Shown: piece after piece, positions 36,469 to 44,323 of the stretch | Layout: each line of letters begins with the position of its first letter | Numbering within the stretch: position 1 is the stretch's first letter | Assembly (NCBI RefSeq): GCF_014596915.1 | Contig: NZ_JACVWU010000034.1 | Span: 30,751 to 94,750 of the forward strand | DNA: 64,000 nt | DNA from: Streptomyces sp. TRM68416 | Lineage (GTDB): Bacteria; Actinomycetota; Actinomycetes; Streptomycetales; Streptomycetaceae | Reading direction: 5' to 3' | Notes under the pieces: model-generated | The model's input: only the letters and a program-made list of their open reading frames with translations | What the model was told of the DNA's origin: nothing | The model's database searches: none | Program-made: the position numbers and the translations under genes

Positions 36469-37137
36469 ATGACAGAGACCGTGGAGTACGCCGAGCTTCA
36501 GTACGGTTGGGAGAAGGCCTACCAAGATCAGAACGCAGGTCCGCTCTGGCAAGAAGACCCAATTCCGGTCATTCCCCAGGCGATCGACACCCTCAAGCAG
36601 CGCAACACCCACACGGTGGTGGACCTCGGCTGCGGTGACGGCCGCAACCTCGCCGCGCTGGCCGACGCGGGCTTCAACGCCCTCGGCGTCGACATCGCCC
36701 CCACCGGTCTCGCCCACGCCCGCCGTGTGATCAAGCAGCGTTCCTTCCTGCTGCGCGCCGACGCCACCAAGCTGCCGCTCATCGACGCCTCGGTCGACGC
36801 GGTGACCTGCTTCGACGTGTTCGGCCAGATCCAGGACCCCTCGCACCTGATAGCCGAGGCCCGGCGCATCGTCGCCCCCGGTGGCCTCTTCGTCACCAAC
36901 GCCTTCACCCTGGAGGACGGCACCTACGGCGAAGGCGACGAGATCGCCCCGCACACCTTCGCCTACAAGGACACCCTGTTCCGCTTCTACAGCGAGGACG
37001 AGATGCGCGGGCTGTTCAGCGACTGGACGATCCACGAGATCCGCCGGATCTCCTGGGACGACCCGCCGCACGGCGACTTCCGCCCCTACCCGCACACCCA
37101 CGACAACTGGGTCGTGTACGCCACGCCCCAGGACTGA
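36469..37137 (+). CDS. Class I SAM-dependent methyltransferase
   Basis: A 222-residue Rossmann methyltransferase (Methyltransf_11 type). Motif I is VVDLGCGDGRNLAALA (about residues 49-64), followed by LGVDIAPTGLAHA, LRADATKLPLIDASVDAVTC and a post-motif RIVAPGGLFVTN. A strong GGGAGGT site precedes the ATG. It has its own copy of the composite promoter. The substrate is unknown; it may act on the pathway product or on a free amino acid intermediate. Confidence 0.9.
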   Translation: MTETVEYAELQYGWEKAYQDQNAGPLWQEDPIPVIPQAIDTLKQRNTHTVVDLGCGDGRNLAALADAGFNALGVDIAPTGLAHARRVIKQRSFLLRADATKLPLIDASVDAVTCFDVFGQIQDPSHLIAEARRIVAPGGLFVTNAFTLEDGTYGEGDEIAPHTFAYKDTLFRFYSEDEMRGLFSDWTIHEIRRISWDDPPHGDFRPYPHTHDNWVVYATPQD

Positions 37138-37651
37138 TCCGGTCCGGGCACGTCCAGGGCGGCCCTGCCCGGTCATCCCCGGTCAGGGCCCGTCCTGGGG
37201 CGCCCCACCCGTGCGTCACCGCCCGCGTCCCACCGGCCCGCCCGCGCGGCGACGCCGGATCACGCTCGGGCCCGCCTCGCGGGTCTTCCCGACGCTCACC
37301 GAACGGCCCGCCCGGCGCGCCGTGCCTCCCCGCCACCGATCCCTCCGGCCCTCACCCACGAGCGGGCCGGCCGGGCGTCAACGCCCCCGTGCGCCACGTC
37401 GGTCGACACCCCGCCCGGCGCGATACGGCCACGTCCCGCGTGCGTGACCGCCCGGCATCCCGGAGCCTCGGCTCCTCCCGGCGCAGCTCGGTGGACCGGA
37501 CCACCACCCCGCCGTCGAGGAAGAGCGCCCGTCCCGGCCTGCCGCCCCGCACAACGCCCCGGCCCTCGGCCCGGCGGCGGTGGCCGACCCCTCTGCCCGC
37601 CCTGTCCGCGCTGCCCGGCCAGGGACCAGTCGAGCACCAACGGATAGGCCT
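37138..37651. other. 514-base intergenic region, no gene seen
   Basis: Very GC-rich with several short GGGCC-type hairpins near its start (37155-37205) that could end transcription of the methyltransferase gene. I find no open frame with convincing codon bias and ribosome site on either strand. The region must hold the promoter of the eight-gene unit that starts at 37652, but I cannot see clear boxes and no copy of the composite element. Confidence 0.5.
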
Positions 37652-39118
37652 GTGACCAAGCGAATTGTCATCATCGGCGGTGGTGCCACCGCCGTGAGCG
37701 CCTTGGCCCACGTGGCCGGCGCGCCCGGCATCGAACGCATCACCCTCGTGGCGCCCGGCCCCATCGGGTTCGGCACCGCGTTCGGCACCACCGACCCCAC
37801 GCTGCTGTGCAACACCTCCGTGGACGTGACCTCCCTGCTGGCCGAGGGACGGTCCGACTTCCTCGGCTATCTCGCCGCCCACGGACACCCGGTCCACCGC
37901 GACGACTTCGTGCCCCGCTACCTGGTCGGGCAGTACTGCCGGACCCGCTACGGGCAGTACCGCGACCGCGCCCTGGCCCGCGGCACCAAGGTCACCCACA
38001 TCCGGGAACGGGCGGTCGCCATCCACCGCCTCGACGACGACACCTACCGGGTCGAACTGGCCGACGGCGCCACCGTCACCGGCACGGACGTCGTCTTCTG
38101 CGCCGGCGCCGAGGAACCCCGGCTGCCCGCCGAGGTCAGCGCCCACCGCGGCGATCCCCGCCTGCACGAATCGCCCTACCCGGCGAGCCGGTTGCGCCGC
38201 CTGCCGCACGACGCCCGGGTGCTCGTGCTCGGCGCCAAGCTGTCGGCCGTCGACGCCGCCCTCGTCCTGTCCCGGGAAGGCCACCGCCACACCGTCCTCA
38301 CCTCGCCGTCCGCCACGCTGCCTGCCGTACGGACCCGGCTGCGCCGCAGCGCCGAGCCCGCCTTCGGCCCCGGCGACTGGGCCGCCCTGGACCCCGACAG
38401 CGCCTCCTTCGACCACTCCCTCACCCGGATGCTGTTACGGGCCGTCCGCCGCGGCCATCCTTCGGCCCGCGCCCTGCGCGCCCGCGCCGGAGGGCCCGCG
38501 GCCACCCGGCAGCTGAACGAGGAGGCCCGCCTCGCGGAGGAGGGCCGCATCCCCTGGCAGGACATCGTCGCCGAGGTCATCGACGCGCTCAACGAGCAGA
38601 TACCGCGGTGGCGTCCCGGGGCCGCCGCCGGAGCCCTCACCCGCCACCACACCCTGATGTCGCGGTACATTTCCGCGATCCCGCTGCGCAACGCCAAGCT
38701 GCTCGTGGCCCACGCCACGGCGGGCAGACTGCGCGTGGCCCCGCGCTACCCGCGGGAGATCCGGCGCACCGGCACCGGCTGGCGGGTGCACTGGCCGGAC
38801 GGCTCGGCCGAGAACTTCGACCACGTGGTCGTCGCCGCCGGCTACCGCGCGCGCCGGCTCACCTGCGCGACCGGCCGTCTGCGCATCGGCCACGACGGGG
38901 ACGGACCGCAGCCCGAACTCCTCCCCGACCTGCGGGTCCGGCTCCCCGACCGGGCCAGGCCCGAACGCGTCTGGGTGCTGGGCTCCGCGGCCGGCGCCCG
39001 CCACCCCATCGTCAACTACCTGCGCGCCGCCGCCCAGCACGCGGCCGTGGTCGGCGCGCAGATCGCCCGGCCCCGCACCGGCGAAGTGACCCCGTACGCC
39101 GAAAGGACCACCCTGTGA
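37652..39118 (+). CDS. FAD/NAD(P)-binding oxidoreductase with a TTA codon
   Basis: A 488-residue flavoprotein of the FAD-NAD(P)-binding (NAD_binding_9) type. IVIIGGGATAVSALAHVAG is the FAD dinucleotide fold at the N-terminus, GFGTAFGTTDPTLLCNT follows, and a second Rossmann segment is RVLVLGAKLSAVDAALVLSR. A C-terminal RVWVLGSAAGARHPIVNYLR closes the fold. The start is GTG 37652 with a weak ribosome site. Codon 262 (38435-38437) is TTA, so translation should depend on the bldA tRNA. It is the first gene of a coupled unit (GTGA overlap with the ATP-grasp gene). N- or C-oxidation of a pathway intermediate is likely; the reaction is unknown. Confidence 0.88.
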   Translation: MTKRIVIIGGGATAVSALAHVAGAPGIERITLVAPGPIGFGTAFGTTDPTLLCNTSVDVTSLLAEGRSDFLGYLAAHGHPVHRDDFVPRYLVGQYCRTRYGQYRDRALARGTKVTHIRERAVAIHRLDDDTYRVELADGATVTGTDVVFCAGAEEPRLPAEVSAHRGDPRLHESPYPASRLRRLPHDARVLVLGAKLSAVDAALVLSREGHRHTVLTSPSATLPAVRTRLRRSAEPAFGPGDWAALDPDSASFDHSLTRMLLRAVRRGHPSARALRARAGGPAATRQLNEEARLAEEGRIPWQDIVAEVIDALNEQIPRWRPGAAAGALTRHHTLMSRYISAIPLRNAKLLVAHATAGRLRVAPRYPREIRRTGTGWRVHWPDGSAENFDHVVVAAGYRARRLTCATGRLRIGHDGDGPQPELLPDLRVRLPDRARPERVWVLGSAAGARHPIVNYLRAAAQHAAVVGAQIARPRTGEVTPYAERTTL

Positions 39119-40350
39119 TCGCGCTCGTCATCCCGGCCTCCAGCGGCGTCCAGCTCGCCGACGCCCTGCAGGAGGAAGGAGCCACGTTCGTCGAGGTCTA
39201 CCCGGAGGACCGCGCACCGGCCGCCGGGGCACAGCGTGGCGACGTCAAAACGGTCGTGCACAGCGACCCGGACGCCACCGCCGACCAGTTGCGCGCCCTG
39301 GGCGTCCGCACGGTCGTCGCCGGCAGCGAGTTCGGCGTCACCCTCGCCGACGAACTGGCCGAACGCCTCGGGCTGCCGTACCACGACCACGGGCTGCGCA
39401 CGGCCCGGCGCGACAAGTACGCGATGCAGCAGGCCCTCGCCCGGGCCGGCCTGCCCCACGCCCGCAGCCAGGTCGTCCACGGCGAGGAGGAACTGCGTGA
39501 CCTCCTCGGGCGGTGGGCGTCGTACCCCGTGGTGATCAAGCCGTTCAACAGCGCGGGCAGCGACGGCTGCCGGATCTGCGCGACGGAGGACGAGGCCCTC
39601 GCCACCTACCGGGCGATCGCCGGGCGGCGCAATCTGCTCGGCGAGATCAACGAGGGTGTGCTCGCCCAGGAGTTCCTGGCGGGTTCGCAGTACATCGTGA
39701 ACACGGTGAGCATGGCCGGCCGGCACCTGCTCGCCGAGCTGTACGCCGAGCGCATCGACCGCGTCGAGGGCAGCCCCGTGCTGCGGCACATCGTCAGCCG
39801 GACCACGCCCGACGAGCGCGAGCAGGAGCTGGTGGAGTACACCGGACGCTGCCTCGATGCGCTCGGCTTCCGCGACGGCGCGGCCCACACCGAGGTCATG
39901 CTCACCGCGGACGGGCCCCGGCTCGTCGAGGTCAACTCCCGGCTGATGGGCCCCTACCTCTCCGCCGACGCCTACCACTGCGCCTTCGGCTACAGCAGCC
40001 CGCACCTGGTCGCCGAGCGGTTCCTGCGCCCGGACGACTTCCACAACCGGTTCGACCTGCCGTACGGCCCCGCCCGCACCCTGGCCATGGTCTTCCTGCG
40101 CGCGCCCCGCCCCGGCGTCCTGACCTCCCTCGACGGTCTGCGGACCATGCGCCGGCTGCCCGGCTTCCACAGCGTGGCCCACCTGCCGCGGGTCTCCGAC
40201 GCGCTGCGCGACACCCGGCTGACCACCGGCTCCTGCGGCATCGCCTTCTTCGTGCACGAGGACGCCGAACTCATCGAGCACAGCCTCGCGGTGCTGCACG
40301 AGCTGGAGGACTCCGGCGCCCTCTTCCAGGTCGACGAGGCCGGGGCCTGA
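39115..40350 (+). CDS. ATP-grasp ligase
   Basis: A 411-residue ATP-grasp carboxylate-amine ligase. An N-terminal Rossmann-like part (IALVIPASSGVQLADALQEEG) precedes the grasp domain, where YPVVIKPFNSAGSDGCRIC binds ATP and LVEVNSRLMGPYLSADAYH holds the metal ligands. This is the layout of BacD/DapC-like dipeptide ligases. As the cluster has no condensation domain, this enzyme is the best candidate to form the amide bond, perhaps with diaminopropionate. The GTG at 39115 overlaps the previous stop; EamA follows after two bases. Confidence 0.9.
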   Translation: MIALVIPASSGVQLADALQEEGATFVEVYPEDRAPAAGAQRGDVKTVVHSDPDATADQLRALGVRTVVAGSEFGVTLADELAERLGLPYHDHGLRTARRDKYAMQQALARAGLPHARSQVVHGEEELRDLLGRWASYPVVIKPFNSAGSDGCRICATEDEALATYRAIAGRRNLLGEINEGVLAQEFLAGSQYIVNTVSMAGRHLLAELYAERIDRVEGSPVLRHIVSRTTPDEREQELVEYTGRCLDALGFRDGAAHTEVMLTADGPRLVEVNSRLMGPYLSADAYHCAFGYSSPHLVAERFLRPDDFHNRFDLPYGPARTLAMVFLRAPRPGVLTSLDGLRTMRRLPGFHSVAHLPRVSDALRDTRLTTGSCGIAFFVHEDAELIEHSLAVLHELEDSGALFQVDEAGA

Positions 40351-40352
40351 CC

Positions 40353-41354
40353 ATGCCGGTGCTGTGGATCGCCGCCTCCGTCCTGCTGCAGTCGGGCGTG
40401 TACGGCTTCGTGTCGGGCACCCTCGACTCCGGCGACAGCCTCGCCCTGTCCTGCGCCGGATTCGGGGCTGCCGCCGTGCTCTTCAACGCGGTGCTGCTGG
40501 TCCGCCGGCTGCGGGGCGCGGGCCGTGGGCCGCACGCCGCCACCGGGCCGCGGGCCACCGGTCTGCTGCTGGCGATGAACGTCGTCACCGCCGTCACCTT
40601 CCTCAGCTTCTACGCCTCGCTGACCTGGGTCCCGGCCACGCTGGCGACGGGCGTGGAGACCGCCGTCGGGCCGATGGTGCTCGTGCTGCTCGGCCTCGCC
40701 GGGCGCGGCCGACGGGCCTCCCGGCAGGGCTGGTTCGCCGCGGGCGGGCTGGTGCTGCTCGGCATCGCGCTCGCGCGGCGGTTCACCGAGGACGGCGCGT
40801 TCGGGCCCGGCCTGGTGGCGGGGCTCGGCCTGGTGCTGGTCGCCGGGATCGGCGCGCCCGTACTGGCCCTGGTGTCGGCCGAGTTGGGGCGGCGCGGCAT
40901 CGACCCGGTGTACGTCACCGCCCACCGGTTCCACCTCACGTACCTGGCCGGCGGAGTGCTGCTGCTCGCCGTCGGCGGCCCCGGCGTCCTCGACGGGGAC
41001 GGCACCGGACGGCTGCCGGGACTGCTGCTCACCGGTGTCCTCGCCGTGACGCTGCCGCTGTTCTGGCTGCAGACGGGGCTGCAGCGCTCCGACCCCATGG
41101 TGGCGATGGTGCTGCTCACCACCCTGCCCGGCATCACCTACCTCGCGGAGTGCGCCTTCCACGGCTCCTTCGACGCCGTCTCGCTGGCGCTGATCTGCGC
41201 GCTGGTCGTGGTCGCGCTGTGGTACGTGCGGGTGTCGGCGAAGACGGCACCGGCGCCGTCGTCTCCCTCACCCACGTCCTCCTCGTCACCCACGTCCTCC
41301 TCGTCACCCACGTCCTCCTCGTCACCCGTGTCGTCCGAGACGTTCCGGGCGTGA
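40353..41354 (+). CDS. EamA/DMT-type exporter
   Basis: A 333-residue membrane protein with ten predicted helices in two halves, as in the drug/metabolite transporter superfamily. FLSFYASLTWVPATLATGVETAVGPM is a characteristic internal segment. The C-terminus is an unusual Ser/Pro/Thr tail encoded by an 18-bp tandem repeat. It starts 3 bases after the ATP-grasp gene and is probably a product or precursor exporter. Confidence 0.9.
   Translation: MPVLWIAASVLLQSGVYGFVSGTLDSGDSLALSCAGFGAAAVLFNAVLLVRRLRGAGRGPHAATGPRATGLLLAMNVVTAVTFLSFYASLTWVPATLATGVETAVGPMVLVLLGLAGRGRRASRQGWFAAGGLVLLGIALARRFTEDGAFGPGLVAGLGLVLVAGIGAPVLALVSAELGRRGIDPVYVTAHRFHLTYLAGGVLLLAVGGPGVLDGDGTGRLPGLLLTGVLAVTLPLFWLQTGLQRSDPMVAMVLLTTLPGITYLAECAFHGSFDAVSLALICALVVVALWYVRVSAKTAPAPSSPSPTSSSSPTSSSSPTSSSSPVSSETFRA
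41268..41327 (+). repeat. 18-bp tandem repeat in the EamA C-terminus
   Basis: TCACCCACGTCCTCCTCG occurs three times in a row with a partial fourth copy, coding SPTSSS repeats. Copy number may vary between strains. Confidence 0.8.
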
Positions 41355-41396
41355 CCCTCCCCCCGCTCTCTCTTTCCCCCCGCACAGGACGGTCGT

Positions 41397-42149
41397 ATGG
41401 ACACCGCCGCGCAGTTGTACCTGGACCTGATGAAGAAGGTCCTGGCGAACACGATCTACGAGGATCCGCCCGTGCCGGCCAGCTGGGCACCGGCCCACGA
41501 GTACGACGAGCTCAACCGCCGACTCGGCGTCGACTGGCCCAGCGTGGCGCACACGATGATCGGCGTACGCCGCCTGGAGAACCTCGAGTTCTGTGTGAGG
41601 ACGGTCCTCGAAGAGGGCGTGCCCGGGGACCTCATCGAGACCGGGGTCTGGCGCGGCGGGGCCTGCATCTTCATGCGGGCCGTGCTCAAGTCGTACGGGG
41701 TGAGCGACCGGCTCGTCTGGGTGGCGGACTCCTTCCAGGGCATGCCGAAGGCGCAGGAGTCCTCCCACGCGGGCGACCGGGAGCTCGCCTCCGACCGCTA
41801 CAACGCCTTCATGGCGACCGATCTGGCCACGGTCCGCCGCAACTTCCAGCGGTACGACCTGCTGGACGACCAGGTGCGGTTCCTGCCCGGCTGGTTCCGC
41901 GACACCCTGCCCACCGCCCCGGTCGAACGTCTCGCCGTCCTGCGCCTGGACAGCGATCTGTACGAGTCGACGTGGGACACCCTGGTCCATCTGTATCCCA
42001 AGCTCTCGCCGGGCGGGTTCGTGATCGTGGACGACTACCACATCCCCGTGTGCGCCGAGGCCGTCCACGACTGGCGGCAGAAGTTCGGGGTCGAGGACCC
42101 GATCCAGGACATCGACGGTCTGGGCGTCTTCTGGCGGCGCGGGTCCTGA
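41397..42149 (+). CDS. TylF/MycF-family methyltransferase
   Basis: A 250-residue O-methyltransferase of the TylF/MycF (Mg2+- and SAM-dependent) family. LIETGVWRGGACIFMRAVLK is motif I (about residues 79-98), VWVADSFQGMPKA follows, and VLRLDSDLYESTWDTL and GGFVIVDDYHIP contain the metal-binding Asp residues. The family methylates sugar hydroxyls in macrolides, but here there are no sugar genes, so another hydroxyl is the likely target, perhaps one made by the monooxygenase that follows 56 bases downstream. Confidence 0.92.
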   Translation: MDTAAQLYLDLMKKVLANTIYEDPPVPASWAPAHEYDELNRRLGVDWPSVAHTMIGVRRLENLEFCVRTVLEEGVPGDLIETGVWRGGACIFMRAVLKSYGVSDRLVWVADSFQGMPKAQESSHAGDRELASDRYNAFMATDLATVRRNFQRYDLLDDQVRFLPGWFRDTLPTAPVERLAVLRLDSDLYESTWDTLVHLYPKLSPGGFVIVDDYHIPVCAEAVHDWRQKFGVEDPIQDIDGLGVFWRRGS

Positions 42150-42205
42150 GCCCGTGCCCGTTTCCGTTCTCTCAACGCAACGCAGGCACGTGGATTGGAG
42201 CAGTG

Positions 42206-44323
42206 GTGACCGTAACTGCAGGTGAGGTGCTGGGTTTTGTCTCGGACCGGCTGACCGTCGCGGCCGGTCGGCTCGACCCCGGCCGCTCGTTCGTCGCCGC
42301 GGGGGCGGACTCGCTGTCGCTCATGGCGCTGGCCCGGGCGGTGCGGTCGGAGTACGGCGTGACCGTCTCCGTGCGCGAACTCTTCACGGACGCGGACACC
42401 CCGGGGAAGCTGGCGGAGCTGGTGAGCGCCCGCGCGGCCGAGCGCCCGGCCGCCACCGCGGCGTCGAGGCCCGCCGCGTGCCTCGCGGCGGATCCGGGTC
42501 CGGCGCCGGCCGTCGCGGCTCCGGCCGCGGCGCCGGTCCCGCCCTCGCCCACGCCGTCGGCCGCCCCCGCCGAAGCGTCGCCGGTCACGCCCACCGACGC
42601 GTCGCCGGGCCGGCCCGCCCGGGTCCCGCCCGCCGGTGCCTACGAGTCGGCGCTCGCCCTCTTCACCGAGCAGCTGGACCTGGCCGGCACGATGCTGACC
42701 CGCTTCAGCGAACTGACGGCCGAGCAGCTCAGGACGCTCGGGGCGCTGCGGGGCGGACCGGTCGCGGACCGCCCGGCCGACGCCCCGGCGGCGGCACCCG
42801 AGACGGTGTCGGCCCCCGTCCGCCCGAGCCCCGCCCCCCGAACGGACCCGGCCGGGGAGGCCCCGGTGGCCGTACGCCCCGCCGCGTCCGCGCAGCGCAC
42901 CGCGGTCTCGCGCCCGGCGTCCCCGCAGCCCCCCTCGCCCTCGTCGCGCACCCCGCCCCGGCCGGCGCCGCGCCCCTCGCCCGACTTCAGCCTCTACTTC
43001 TTCGGCGACTACCCCGGGCCCGACACCCCCGCCGCCTATCGGCACCTGCTGCAGGCCGCGCAGTACGCCGACGACAAGGGCTTCCACGCGGTGTGGCTGC
43101 CCGAGCGGCACTTCCACTCCTTCGGCGCGCTCTTCCCGAGCCCCTCCGTCCTGGCGAGTGCGCTGGCCACGCAGACCTCCCGCATCCGGCTGCACGCGGG
43201 ATCCGTGGTGCTCCCCCTGCACCACCCGGTGCGGGTGGCCGAGGAGTGGGCGGTCGTGGACAACCTGTCCGGCGGCCGGGTCGGGCTCGGCTTCGCCAGT
43301 GGCTGGCACGCCACCGACTTCGTCCTCGCGCCGGAGAACTACGGCCGCCAGCGGGACGTCCTCTACGACCATCTGGAGACGTTCCGCCGTCTGTGGTCCG
43401 GCGATGCGATCACGCTCGGCTCGGGCGACGGCCGACCGGTCGAGGTGAGCCTGCATCCCCGGCCCGTGCAGGGCGACGACGTCCCGCTGTTCGCGGCCGT
43501 GCTGTCCAACCCGGAGAGTTACGAACGGGCCGCGCGGGCCGGACTCGGCGTCGTCACCAACCTCATGGCCCAGAGCGTCGAGGACCTCGCCCAGAACATC
43601 GCCCGCTACCGTGCCGCCCGCGCGGCGCACGGCCTCGACCCGGCGGCCGGGCGCGTGGTGGTGCTGGTGCACACCTACCTCGGCCCGGACGGCGCACGCG
43701 CCCGGCAGGAGGCCCGGAAGCCGTTCTGCGACTATCTGCGCTCCTCGATCGACCTGTTCGACAACGCGGCCAACAGCCTCGGCATCGACGTCGACCTGCG
43801 GACCACCGATCCGGACGACCTGGACTACGTCCTGGACCTGGCCTACGAGCGTTACTGCGCGACCCGTGCGCTGATCGGCAGCGCCGACGACGTGCGGCCC
43901 GTCCTCGACGCGCTGACGGCGGCGGGAGCGGACGAGATCGGCTGCTTCGTCGACTTCGGCGTGGCGCCGGAGCTCATGCTGGGCGGCCTGCCCGAGCTGG
44001 ACCGCCTGCGCGTCGCGGCCGCCGCGCCCCGTACCGACACCGTGGGGGCGTACGCGGACTGGCTGTGCCACCTGGTGGCGGCCCGGCACGCGCGCACGTC
44101 CGGCTGGCCGGGCGAGGTGCTGTGCCTGACCTCTGCCGACGCCGTGCCCTCCGGCATCGCCCAGGACGCCGGGCGGCGTGCCGAACTGCGGCTGCCCTGC
44201 GACCGGTTCGAGCTGCTGCGCTCGGAGGAGGCCCGCGCGGCCGTCCTCGACGCGCTCGGCCCGGCGCGGGAGCCGTACGCGCAGGAGGGATCAGGGCAGT
44301 GCCCCAGCGTGTTCTGGAGTTGA
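42206..44323 (+). CDS. Carrier-protein/luciferase-like monooxygenase fusion
   Basis: A 705-residue two-domain protein. Residues about 1-75 form an acyl/peptidyl carrier domain (FVAAGADSLSLM, phosphopantetheine Ser36). A Pro/Ala-rich linker with a helical YESALALFTEQLDLAG segment covers 80-255. From about 260 to 590 a luciferase-like flavin monooxygenase reads DFSLYFFGDYPG, GFHAVWLPERHFHSFG, GRVGLGFASGWHATDF, typical of the monooxygenases built into NRPS/PKS lines. It should oxidise a substrate held on its own or a partner carrier. The GTG at 42206 lies 5 bases after GGAG. It overlaps the A-PCP gene by 25 bases, which implies that the two work together. Confidence 0.92.
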   Translation: MTVTAGEVLGFVSDRLTVAAGRLDPGRSFVAAGADSLSLMALARAVRSEYGVTVSVRELFTDADTPGKLAELVSARAAERPAATAASRPAACLAADPGPAPAVAAPAAAPVPPSPTPSAAPAEASPVTPTDASPGRPARVPPAGAYESALALFTEQLDLAGTMLTRFSELTAEQLRTLGALRGGPVADRPADAPAAAPETVSAPVRPSPAPRTDPAGEAPVAVRPAASAQRTAVSRPASPQPPSPSSRTPPRPAPRPSPDFSLYFFGDYPGPDTPAAYRHLLQAAQYADDKGFHAVWLPERHFHSFGALFPSPSVLASALATQTSRIRLHAGSVVLPLHHPVRVAEEWAVVDNLSGGRVGLGFASGWHATDFVLAPENYGRQRDVLYDHLETFRRLWSGDAITLGSGDGRPVEVSLHPRPVQGDDVPLFAAVLSNPESYERAARAGLGVVTNLMAQSVEDLAQNIARYRAARAAHGLDPAAGRVVVLVHTYLGPDGARARQEARKPFCDYLRSSIDLFDNAANSLGIDVDLRTTDPDDLDYVLDLAYERYCATRALIGSADDVRPVLDALTAAGADEIGCFVDFGVAPELMLGGLPELDRLRVAAAAPRTDTVGAYADWLCHLVAARHARTSGWPGEVLCLTSADAVPSGIAQDAGRRAELRLPCDRFELLRSEEARAAVLDALGPAREPYAQEGSGQCPSVFWS

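Noticed and set aside
37352..38416. Minus-strand open frame overlapping the FAD oxidoreductase start and the preceding gap
   Set aside because: Most of it lies opposite the conserved FAD fold; the translation has no recognisable motifs.
41397..42149. Sugar O-methyltransferase role for the TylF-type gene
   Set aside because: The family often acts on macrolide sugars, but no glycosyltransferase or deoxysugar gene lies in the cluster, so the substrate was left open.
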